Assembly (NCBI GenBank): GCA_901472505.1
Contig: LR590468.1
Location: 558,001 to 622,000 of the forward strand
DNA length: 64,000 nt
Direction: 5' to 3'
DNA from: Proteus vulgaris
GTDB taxonomy: Bacteria > Pseudomonadota > Gammaproteobacteria > Enterobacterales > Enterobacteriaceae
Shown here: piece after piece, positions 56,957 through 64,000 of the stretch
How the letters are laid out: each line of letters begins with the position of its first letter
How positions within the stretch are numbered: position 1 is the stretch's first letter
Program-made: the position numbers and the translations under genes
Notes under the pieces: generated by a model
Told to the model about the DNA's origin: nothing
What the model saw: only the letters and a program-made list of their open reading frames with translations
The model's database searches: none

Positions 56957-58273
56957 TTAAATTTTTCCTGCCATCAGAGCTTCAATTTCATCAGGATCTT
57001 TGACGACAGATGCCGTTAAGTTTTCGTTACCAGTTTCCGTAATCACAATGTCATCTTCAATACGAATACCAATACCACGATACTCTTGTGGCACATCGGC
57101 ATCTGGCGCGATATACAGTCCTGGTTCGATAGTCAGTACCATGCCTGGTTCTAAAATGCGGTCACGGTCTGCGCCATAATGTCCAACATCATGAACATCA
57201 AGGCCTAACCAGTGGCTTAGGCTATGCATAAAGAAACGCTGATAGGCTTTTGTTTCAATAAGATGTTCGATTTCACCGTGCATAATGCCCAGTTTAACCA
57301 GTCCTTCGACCATGATATACACGACATGCTCAGTGACTTCTTTGATGCTTGTCCCCGGTTTATACAATTCCAAAGACACATTGATAGATTTTAAGACAAT
57401 GTCATAAATTTCACGTTGTTGACGGCTAAATTTCCCATTCACAGGAAAAGTTCGGGTGATATCACCTGCATAACCTTCATATTCACATCCTGCATCAATG
57501 AGTACTAAATCCCCATCGCGCATTTTGGTTTCATTTTCGGTATAGTGCAAAATACAACCATTTTCACCACTACCTACAATACTGTTATACGAAGGGAAAC
57601 GGGCACCATGAGAAACAAATTCATGCTCAATTTCACCTTGAAGTTGATATTCATACATACCCGGCTGACATTTTTGCATCGCACGTGTATGTGCTAATGC
57701 TGTAATTTTCCCTGCTTTACGCAATAATTCAAGTTCAAAGTCAGATTTAAACAAACGTTGTTCATGAACAAGAGGACGCCAATCAATAATAGTTTGAGGT
57801 GCTTTTAAATTCCGACGAGAGCCTTTTCTTAACGTTTCTAATGCATTAAAAACGATTTCATCAGCAAATGCATATTCGCCCTGAGCATGATAAACAACAT
57901 CTAACCCGTTTAATAATTGGTAAAGTTGCTCACCAACATCTTCATAAGGAAGAGCCTTATCAACACCTAGTTTTTCAGGTGCAGCTTCTTGTCCAAGTCG
58001 ACGGCCAAACCAGATTTCAGCCGTTAAATCTCTTACGCGATTAAAGAGCACACTATGATTATGTGTTTCATCACTTTTAATCAGCACGAGAAGCGCTTCA
58101 GGCTCACTAAAACCGGTTAGATAAAGGAAATCACTATGCTGGCGATAAGGATACTCACTATCAGCATTACGTTGCGCTGGTGGTGCAGCAAAAAAGATAG
58201 CTGCACTCGCAGGCTTCATTTGTGCTAATAATGCCTGACGACGGGATAAAAATTCTTGCTTATTCATACCCAC
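56957..58273 (-). CDS. pepP: Xaa-Pro aminopeptidase PepP
   Basis: PepP removes N-terminal residues that precede proline. The 438 residues (E. coli 441) have the creatinase N-terminal domain and the pita-bread catalytic domain with metal ligands in LIDAGCEYEGYAGDITRTFPV (two Asp), FFMHSLSHWLGLDVHDVGHYG (His) and VLTIEPGLYI and GIRIEDDIVIT (Glu). It is cytoplasmic and dimanganese-dependent. It follows ygfB after 45 bases. Confidence 0.96.
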   Translation of the reverse strand: MGMNKQEFLSRRQALLAQMKPASAAIFFAAPPAQRNADSEYPYRQHSDFLYLTGFSEPEALLVLIKSDETHNHSVLFNRVRDLTAEIWFGRRLGQEAAPEKLGVDKALPYEDVGEQLYQLLNGLDVVYHAQGEYAFADEIVFNALETLRKGSRRNLKAPQTIIDWRPLVHEQRLFKSDFELELLRKAGKITALAHTRAMQKCQPGMYEYQLQGEIEHEFVSHGARFPSYNSIVGSGENGCILHYTENETKMRDGDLVLIDAGCEYEGYAGDITRTFPVNGKFSRQQREIYDIVLKSINVSLELYKPGTSIKEVTEHVVYIMVEGLVKLGIMHGEIEHLIETKAYQRFFMHSLSHWLGLDVHDVGHYGADRDRILEPGMVLTIEPGLYIAPDADVPQEYRGIGIRIEDDIVITETGNENLTASVVKDPDEIEALMAGKI

Positions 58274-58318
58274 TCCTGTCTTTCGTTTATCTTTATGATT
58301 GTCTAATGAATAATGTCA

Positions 58319-58897
58319 TTAATGTAGTATACGTTGCTCATTTTGTTCATTACTTCCTTTGTCTTTTGGTGCGACAAAAGTGATATAACAAAGTTGAACA
58401 GACACTTTTACATATTCGCTGACTTCTTCAAGCGCATCTTCTAGTTCTTCTTGGTTTTCATCTTCTTCATAACCTAGCGCACCAATATTACGCAAATCGG
58501 TGATAACTTCAGTCAACTCTTTATGCTCAGATAGCTTAGGTTGTGCAACACCCAAACCTAAAAGAAAATGATTCACCCATCCAGCAAGGGCATCTGCTCT
58601 TGAAAAAACGGATTCAGATTCGTCAGGGACTAACAATGAAAAGTTAAATACACTGTCATCAAGTTGTTCGTAAGTAATGTGATAAAGCGCTTCAAGAGGG
58701 TCTGATAACGTTTTAGGGAAAGCTAAACCTTCATTCGTTAAATCATGTAGTAAGGTTTTCCAACTGCTATCACGCACAGCACCGCAAATAAACCCTGTAA
58801 TCAATCCATGCATTTCGGCTGCCGTTAAAGGCACAGTATGTTGCTGTAATAAGACATCAATAGATTGATAATTCGGTAATGTGTTTTGTTTTGACAT
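58319..58897 (-). CDS. ygfB: UPF0149 family protein YgfB
   Basis: This 192-residue acidic protein belongs to the YgfB/YecA family. Typical parts are PLTAAEMHGLITGFICGAVRDSSW, GWVNHFLLGLGVAQPKLSE and EVSEYVKVSVQLCYITF. In Pseudomonas, YgfB represses a resistance-linked transcription factor; in enterics the role is unclear. It heads the ygfB-pepP-ubiH-ubiI group, opposite zapA. Confidence 0.92.
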   Translation of the reverse strand: MSKQNTLPNYQSIDVLLQQHTVPLTAAEMHGLITGFICGAVRDSSWKTLLHDLTNEGLAFPKTLSDPLEALYHITYEQLDDSVFNFSLLVPDESESVFSRADALAGWVNHFLLGLGVAQPKLSEHKELTEVITDLRNIGALGYEEDENQEELEDALEEVSEYVKVSVQLCYITFVAPKDKGSNEQNEQRILH

Positions 58898-59073
58898 AAG
58901 AATAAACGTCGCATTTAGGGGAATAGTTCAAGATATGCTACCATCAATAGAAGTCGCTGTACCAGTTAAGCCATGTTAATCATTGGAATTTTTGTAGTAA
59001 TAGCGTTTAATACAGCGTTATAACCGTATACACTACTCAACACGTAGCACAGATTTTATGTCAGGAAGGAATC

Positions 59074-59403
59074 ATGTCCGCACAACCCGTTGAACTTCAA
59101 ATTTTTGGGCGATCATTACGTGTCAATTGCCCACCAGAACAAAAAGATGCTTTACTGGCTTCTGCTGCTGAACTTGAACAACGATTACAAGATCTCAAAG
59201 AACGCAGTGGTGTTTCCAATACAGAGCACTTAATTTTTATCGTGGCATTAAATATGAGTCATGAGTTGGCAGAAGAAAAGTTAAAAACCAGAGACTATGC
59301 CTACAACATGGAAGAGAAGATAAAAATGCTACAACAATCTATTGAACAAGCTTTACACGATCAAGGCAAGCACCATGATCGCACTTTTTCAACTGCGAAG
59401 TAG
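59074..59403 (+). CDS. zapA: Cell division protein ZapA
   Basis: ZapA cross-links FtsZ filaments at midcell. The 109 residues (E. coli 109) start [44 protein letters not shown] and continue as a long coiled coil ([35 protein letters not shown]). The ATG follows AGGAAGGA. The 6S RNA gene follows, as in E. coli. Confidence 0.96.
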   Translation: MSAQPVELQIFGRSLRVNCPPEQKDALLASAAELEQRLQDLKERSGVSNTEHLIFIVALNMSHELAEEKLKTRDYAYNMEEKIKMLQQSIEQALHDQGKHHDRTFSTAK

Positions 59404-59513
59404 ATTTGTTCAGAAAGCATGCGTACGCCACGAAATTCACAGATAATAGGTTGCTTTCTACAATTAAAATAATACAATAGTTCATAGATAAGGTGCTTAA
59501 CAGCATCCACCAA

Positions 59514-59697
59514 ATTTCTCTGAGATGTTTGCCAGTGGGCCAGTCCCCTGAGCCGATATTCGAAACACATAGAATGTGGTGATCTGTTACTTGTGAGCAT
59601 ACCTGATTCGTTCAGGCAGCCTAATGGTAACAACACTATGTTCACCTTGGACCATGGGTTCAAGGGTTACAGCCTACGGCGGCATCTTGGAGACCTC
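59514..59697 (+). ncRNA. ssrS: 6S RNA
   Basis: 6S RNA binds sigma-70 RNA polymerase and mimics an open promoter. The 5' end (ATTTCTCTGAGATGTTTGCC), the conserved GGGCCAGTCCCCTGAGCCGATAT, the later GTTCAAGGGTTACAGCCT and the 3' GGCGGCATCTTGGAGA pair with the 5' strand as in E. coli. Length is about 184 bases. It sits between zapA and fau, the conserved position. Ends are estimated by comparison with the E. coli RNA. Confidence 0.95.
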
Positions 59698-59701
59698 TAC
59701 T

Positions 59702-59755
59702 AAAGTTCTAAATGCTAGGTATTTTATAAATACTTAATGTTTAGAACTTTTTTTA
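59702..59755 (+). terminator. Terminator after ssrS
   Basis: AAAGTTCTAAA pairs with TTTAGAACTTT and is followed by TTTTT. It separates the 6S RNA from fau or ends precursor transcripts. Confidence 0.7.
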
Positions 59756-59865
59756 TGCCTCTTCGTCCTCAGTTCTTCAACCTTATCACTTTTTTACCTC
59801 TAAAGTGTGATAAATTGATTAGAATGATATTATTCAGTTAATACCAACCGAGTTTTGATGGATTG

Positions 59866-60462
59866 ATGATGCCCCATACTTCACTATTTCAGCAAAGAGA
59901 TGAAATACGTAAAACGATTCGCCAAAAACGACGTTTACTCACATCACAACAGCAACAGCAAGCTGCGCATCAATTATGTGAACGCGTCCTTAGTCATCCT
60001 AAAATCCAACAAGCACATACCCTTGCTTTATTTCTCTCTTTTGACGGTGAAATTGATACATCATATTTAATTTCACAATTATGGGCATTGGAGAAACAGA
60101 TTTGTTTGCCCGTATTACACCCTTTTCATCGCTACCACCTTCTCTTTTTGCGTTATACACCAACCACTGTTTTAGTAAAAAATCGCTTTGCTATTTCTGA
60201 GCCACCTTTAAATGTCAACGCGGTTATTCCTCCCTCTGAGATTGATATTATTTTTACACCGCTAGTGGCTTTTGATGCTCAAGGCCAACGATTAGGTATG
60301 GGAGGCGGTTTTTACGATAGAACGTTAGAAAACTGGCAACAAAAATCATTTTATCCAATAGGGCTTGCCCATACTTGCCAGCAAGTTGAACATCTGCCTA
60401 TCGCAAATTGGGATGTCCCATTACCTGAAATCATTACCCCAGAAAAAATATGGCACTTTTAA
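59866..60462 (+). CDS. fau: 5-formyltetrahydrofolate cyclo-ligase
   Basis: Fau (YgfA) turns 5-formyltetrahydrofolate into 5,10-methenyltetrahydrofolate with ATP. Typical motifs are QQRDEIRKTIRQKRRLL, ALFLSFDGEIDTSYLI and the C-terminal RLGMGGGFYDRTLENW (ATP/substrate loop), with PIGLAHTCQQVEHLPIANWDVPLPEIIT. Length is about 198 residues. It lies downstream of ssrS, as in E. coli, and could be co-transcribed. Either of two adjacent ATGs (59866, 59869) may be the start. Confidence 0.95.
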   Translation: MMPHTSLFQQRDEIRKTIRQKRRLLTSQQQQQAAHQLCERVLSHPKIQQAHTLALFLSFDGEIDTSYLISQLWALEKQICLPVLHPFHRYHLLFLRYTPTTVLVKNRFAISEPPLNVNAVIPPSEIDIIFTPLVAFDAQGQRLGMGGGFYDRTLENWQQKSFYPIGLAHTCQQVEHLPIANWDVPLPEIITPEKIWHF

Positions 60463-60585
60463 TATTCTGAACAACCCGCCTTAAATATCGAATAATTATC
60501 TGTGTTTTTTTATATTTTTTTATCTTAGAAAAAAATTTAAATACCTTTTTATATTTCCAGTCAATCCAAAGGTATGTTTATTTAA

Positions 60586-62646
60586 ATGAAACGCAAAAAA
60601 GACACCCCCCTTATAAAATGTATTAATATTATTATCAACCTAACTAAAAATAAAGAAATAAAAATAAAAAATAATTGCACTATAAATTTTTTAGAAAAAG
60701 AATTTAAATTTAAATTAAAAAAAACAGACTCATTATTTTTACTTAAGAAAAACATTAATCATAAAATTATCTTTATAGATAAAAATAAACATTTTTTTAT
60801 ATTATTAAAACAAAATGATAATTATTTTCTTATTTATAATTATCAAACTCATCAAGTAGAAAAAATCAATAGAGATAAAATAATACAGAAAAGCATAGAA
60901 CATGCTTATTATTTTGATTTCAGAAAACAACATCAATTTGATATATCTTGGTTTTTTCCTGTTTTTATACGATACAGAGCCGTTTTTTATCGTATTTTTT
61001 TCTATTCATTAATCTTACAATTATTATCTTTAGCTACACCTTTATTTACACAAATTATTATGGATAAAGTGATCATACATCAAGCATTATCAACCCTTGA
61101 TGTGTTAGTTATTGGATTAATCTTTATGGCTATTTCAGAAGGAATATTAAAAGGAATTAGAGAATACATGTATCATCATACTGCAAATAAAATTGATGCA
61201 ACCCTAAGTTTAAAAATGGCCAAACATTTATTAAATTTACCGATAAGTTATTTTAAATCACGACAAACAGGCTCGATTGTCAGTCGAGTAAAAGAATTAG
61301 ATATTATTAGAGATTTTATCACCAATACATTATTAATGTTAATTATCGATTTTTCTTTTATCTTTATATTTATTTTTGTCATGACGATTTTATCGATAAA
61401 ACTAACATTATTTTTTATAGCAACAATTCCTCTTTATTTTATTTTAGCTAAGTTGCTTGCACCAAAAATAGAATTAGCTGTTCAACAGCTTTATCAAAAA
61501 ATGGCGACCAATACGGCATTTCTTACCGAAAGTTTAAGTGGTATAGAAACCATTAAAAGCCTATCTCTTGAGCCTCGATTTACACAACAATGGCATAGAC
61601 AAATTCATCAACTTACTTGTAAACATTTAACACTTCAGGATATCGACTCGCGCTCTCGTTTTATTGTGCTATTTATCAATAAAACAACAACAGCATTACT
61701 GTTATGGCTAGGTGCTTATGAAGTGATTTCACATTCAATGACAATCGGTCAACTGATTGCCTTTATGATGCTACTAGGCTATTGCTTACAACCTTTAGCG
61801 ATAGCTATTGATGTTTGGGGTAAATACATTAGAACAAAAACAGCTATTTATAATTTACAAGATATTCTTAATCTACCTAATGAGCAAAATGTCACAAAAT
61901 CAAACACCAAACTTCAAGGTGAAGTTACTTTTGATAACGTGAGTTTTTACTATCAAAACAATACGCCACCTATTTTACGTAATATTTCATTACAGATTAA
62001 AAAACATGAAATTATTGGCATTGTAGGCACATCAGGCTCAGGAAAAAGTACCTTAGCACGACTGATTTCTGGTCTTTATACGCCACAATTAGGCTGTATA
62101 AAACTCGATAATATTCCACTGCCACAACTACATTTAAATAGTGTGCGTCAACAAATTGGTTTTGTACTACAAGAAAACTTTTTATTTCATTTGACGATTT
62201 TTGACAATATTAAACTGATGCAACCACACGCTTCTTTAGATGAGGTTATTGAAGTCGCCCAAATAGCAGGCGCTCATGAATTTATTTTAAAATTACCGTT
62301 GGGGTATGACACTTTGATCACAGAAGGTGGAACCTCCTTATCAGGAGGGCAACGCCAGCGTATTGCTATTGCAAGAGCCTTATTAACATCACCTAAGATA
62401 TTGATCTTTGATGAAGCGACCAGTGCTTTAGATGATGATTCTCAAGCGATTATTCAAAACAACCTTCCACTTATTACACAAAATAAAACTGTCATTATCA
62501 TTGCCCATCGCCTTTCAACCATACGAAATTGTCATCGTATTGTTGTATTAAATAAGGGGCAAATTGTGGAGCAAGGAAAACATGAAACTTTAATTAAAAA
62601 TAACGGCTATTACACTAAACTGTGGCAAATTCAACAAGGATGTTGA
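60586..62646 (+). CDS. Type I secretion ABC exporter (HlyB-like, degenerate C39 domain)
   Basis: This inner-membrane ABC exporter moves a protein substrate out with an HlyD adaptor and TolC. The 686 residues have an N-terminal C39-like domain (about 1-115) that is very Lys/Asn/Ile-rich and has no catalytic Cys, as in RTX-type exporters. A six-helix ABC membrane domain follows (about 135-420), then an ATPase with Walker A GTSGSGKST (about 480), signature LSGGQRQRIAIARALL (about 585) and Walker B ILIFDEATSALD. The HlyD gene begins two bases after its stop. Base composition in the 5' part is strikingly AT-rich, suggesting transfer. No substrate is encoded in the window. Confidence 0.9.
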   Translation: MKRKKDTPLIKCINIIINLTKNKEIKIKNNCTINFLEKEFKFKLKKTDSLFLLKKNINHKIIFIDKNKHFFILLKQNDNYFLIYNYQTHQVEKINRDKIIQKSIEHAYYFDFRKQHQFDISWFFPVFIRYRAVFYRIFFYSLILQLLSLATPLFTQIIMDKVIIHQALSTLDVLVIGLIFMAISEGILKGIREYMYHHTANKIDATLSLKMAKHLLNLPISYFKSRQTGSIVSRVKELDIIRDFITNTLLMLIIDFSFIFIFIFVMTILSIKLTLFFIATIPLYFILAKLLAPKIELAVQQLYQKMATNTAFLTESLSGIETIKSLSLEPRFTQQWHRQIHQLTCKHLTLQDIDSRSRFIVLFINKTTTALLLWLGAYEVISHSMTIGQLIAFMMLLGYCLQPLAIAIDVWGKYIRTKTAIYNLQDILNLPNEQNVTKSNTKLQGEVTFDNVSFYYQNNTPPILRNISLQIKKHEIIGIVGTSGSGKSTLARLISGLYTPQLGCIKLDNIPLPQLHLNSVRQQIGFVLQENFLFHLTIFDNIKLMQPHASLDEVIEVAQIAGAHEFILKLPLGYDTLITEGGTSLSGGQRQRIAIARALLTSPKILIFDEATSALDDDSQAIIQNNLPLITQNKTVIIIAHRLSTIRNCHRIVVLNKGQIVEQGKHETLIKNNGYYTKLWQIQQGC

Positions 62647-62648
62647 GC

Positions 62649-64000
62649 ATGAAATTAAACATAAAACGGCTATTACTGACTATTTTTCAACGTAATAAAA
62701 AGTCTTTCCATTATGATTTTTACCCTAATCATATAGCTCTTATTGAAAAACCATTAACGCCTTATAGTCGTTATATTGCATCTACCATTTCACTCAGTAT
62801 TATTGCCTTTATTCTGTGGGTTTATTACGGAAAATTAGATGTACAATCCCCCGCAGTTGGTAAACTTGTCGTCACAGGACGTTCTCAAATAATTCAAATC
62901 CATGAACCTAGCCGACTAGCCATTCTTCATGTAAAAGATGGGCAAAAAGTTAATCAAGGTGATGCTTTATTAACACTTGATATATTGGGAGTTGATGAAG
63001 AAATGGAGGGAATAAGAAAGAAAAGAGACAATTTACTCTTACTTAAAATTCGCTATCAAGCTTTGAGCCAAGAAGCATCACCTCAAAGCCTTTATCATTT
63101 TAACAAATTAGATGATAAAACAAAAAAAACAATTTTATTAAGCTATCAAAAAGAAAAAGATGAATTCGATAGTAATATAAAAGTATTAGAAACTGAAATT
63201 GAAATAAATAATAGAAACCAATCACTAATCTATAATGATTTATTATCATTAAAAAACATACAAGCAAATATAAAAAACCGATTTATTATTAGAAAGGAAC
63301 TTTACAATAAAAAAACAATTAGCAAAATGGAATATCTTGAAAGTGAGAAGGAACTATTAGAAATAAATCGTTCAATCACAATAAAAAACGCAGAATATCA
63401 TATTATTAAAAGCCAAAAAAAACAATTAAATAAAAAATTAAATCAACTAGAAAAAAAGAAAAAATTAGAATGGCATGATAAATATAAACAGTATGAAAAT
63501 GAGCTATTAATTTATGCTCAAAACCTTAATCACCTCCAAAAACGACAGCAACTCAAAACAATACGTTCACCTATCACTGGAACGATACAACAAGTTTCTG
63601 TTTATACACTCGGCAGTGTATTACAACCTGCTCAAAGTGTTATGACAGTCGTACCAGATAATCAAGTGAATATTGCAGAGGTTAATCTGCTAAATAGAGA
63701 TATTGGTTTTATTCACATAGGGCAAAAAGCAATGATAAAAATAGATGCTTTTCCTTATACACGTTATGGCACAATTGAAGGAGAAATTATTAATATCGCT
63801 AAAGATTCTGTTCAACATGAACAATTAGGTTTAGTTTATCCCGCTACAATTAAATTAAATACACAAACTATTGAAAAGAATAATCGGCAATATCAGCTTA
63901 CTCCCGGTATGTCTTTAGTCGCCGAAATAATTACGGATAAACGTCGTGTTATTGATTATGTTTTAAGCCCAATAGAGGTTTATCGACATAATTCACTGAC
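62649..64000 (+). CDS. HlyD-family type I secretion adaptor (3' end cut by the window)
   Basis: This is the periplasmic adaptor joining the ABC exporter to TolC. About 450 codons are visible in one open frame to the window edge: a short cytoplasmic start (MKLNIKRLLLTIFQRNKKS), one membrane helix (about residues 42-60), a lipoyl-like half (ILHVKDGQKVNQGDALLTLD), a long coiled coil, the second half (IRSPITGTIQQVSVYTLGSVL) and a beta domain. The frame at the end (SLVAEIITDKRRVIDYVLSPIE) is the usual HlyD C-terminus, so only a few residues are missing. Confidence 0.9.
   Translation, partial: MKLNIKRLLLTIFQRNKKSFHYDFYPNHIALIEKPLTPYSRYIASTISLSIIAFILWVYYGKLDVQSPAVGKLVVTGRSQIIQIHEPSRLAILHVKDGQKVNQGDALLTLDILGVDEEMEGIRKKRDNLLLLKIRYQALSQEASPQSLYHFNKLDDKTKKTILLSYQKEKDEFDSNIKVLETEIEINNRNQSLIYNDLLSLKNIQANIKNRFIIRKELYNKKTISKMEYLESEKELLEINRSITIKNAEYHIIKSQKKQLNKKLNQLEKKKKLEWHDKYKQYENELLIYAQNLNHLQKRQQLKTIRSPITGTIQQVSVYTLGSVLQPAQSVMTVVPDNQVNIAEVNLLNRDIGFIHIGQKAMIKIDAFPYTRYGTIEGEIINIAKDSVQHEQLGLVYPATIKLNTQTIEKNNRQYQLTPGMSLVAEIITDKRRVIDYVLSPIEVYRHNSL

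Noticed and set aside
59361..59663. Reverse-strand 100-codon frame
   Set aside because: It lies over the 6S RNA gene and the end of zapA, so it is an antisense artefact.
1..64000. CRISPR arrays, insertion sequences, prophage genes or replication origins
   Set aside because: No regularly spaced repeats, transposase, phage structural gene or DnaA-box cluster was seen on either strand.

Overview
The window looks like chromosome from a Proteus species (Morganellaceae). It is AT-rich. The order ygfZ, sdhE, ygfX, fldB, xerD, dsbC, recJ, prfB, lysS and gcvP-H-T, ubiI, ubiH, pepP, ygfB, zapA, ssrS, fau is the enterobacterial backbone order, and the bactofilin CcmA was first described in Proteus mirabilis swarming cells. 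Genus assignment is inference from these landmarks.

Layout. 0.4-4.9 kb: L-lactate permease plus lutABC. 5.4-9.0 kb: small membrane and cysteine-cluster proteins, a 29-residue membrane miniprotein, a DUF1287 protein and an MFS transporter. 9.4-12.4 kb: periplasmic siderophore-type esterase and a CirA/IrgA-type TonB-dependent receptor with Fur boxes upstream. 12.7-20.4 kb: galactose locus galE-T-K-M, a GalR/GalS repressor and an SSS-family symporter, with GalR-type operators. 20.9-27.4 kb: ghrB, a CDF metal transporter, a universal stress protein, ecotin, DUF465 and YecH proteins, dinI with a LexA box, ygbA with an NsrR-like site, a GNAT and ccmA. 27.4-39.2 kb: an AT-rich accessory block ending at tRNA-Gly(CCC). 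It holds an ExsA-like activator with an ExsD-like anti-activator, a coiled-coil/FKBP fusion with a lipoprotein, an FMN reductase, two IraP-like small proteins, a chemoreceptor and a lipoprotein. 39.4-60.5 kb: housekeeping backbone. 60.6-64 kb: type I secretion ABC exporter and HlyD adaptor; the adaptor runs off the window.

The main caution is sequence quality. At least 14 places show one extra base, nearly always in a homopolymer, and each splits a gene that should be intact: the TonB receptor, the symporter (three), galS, galE, the FMN reductase (two), the second iraP-like gene, prfB, xerD, ygfX and gcvP (two). Removing one base at each restores family-length proteins, for example 338 aa for GalE, 365 for RF2 and 135 for YgfX. 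RF2 is normally essential and every error has the same sign, so these look like base-calling errors and not gene decay. The programmed +1 frameshift of prfB is separate and genuine.

The most interesting biology is the ExsA/ExsD-like pair without visible type III secretion genes, the twin IraP-like anti-adaptors, and the secreted coiled-coil/FKBP fusion paired with a lipoprotein.
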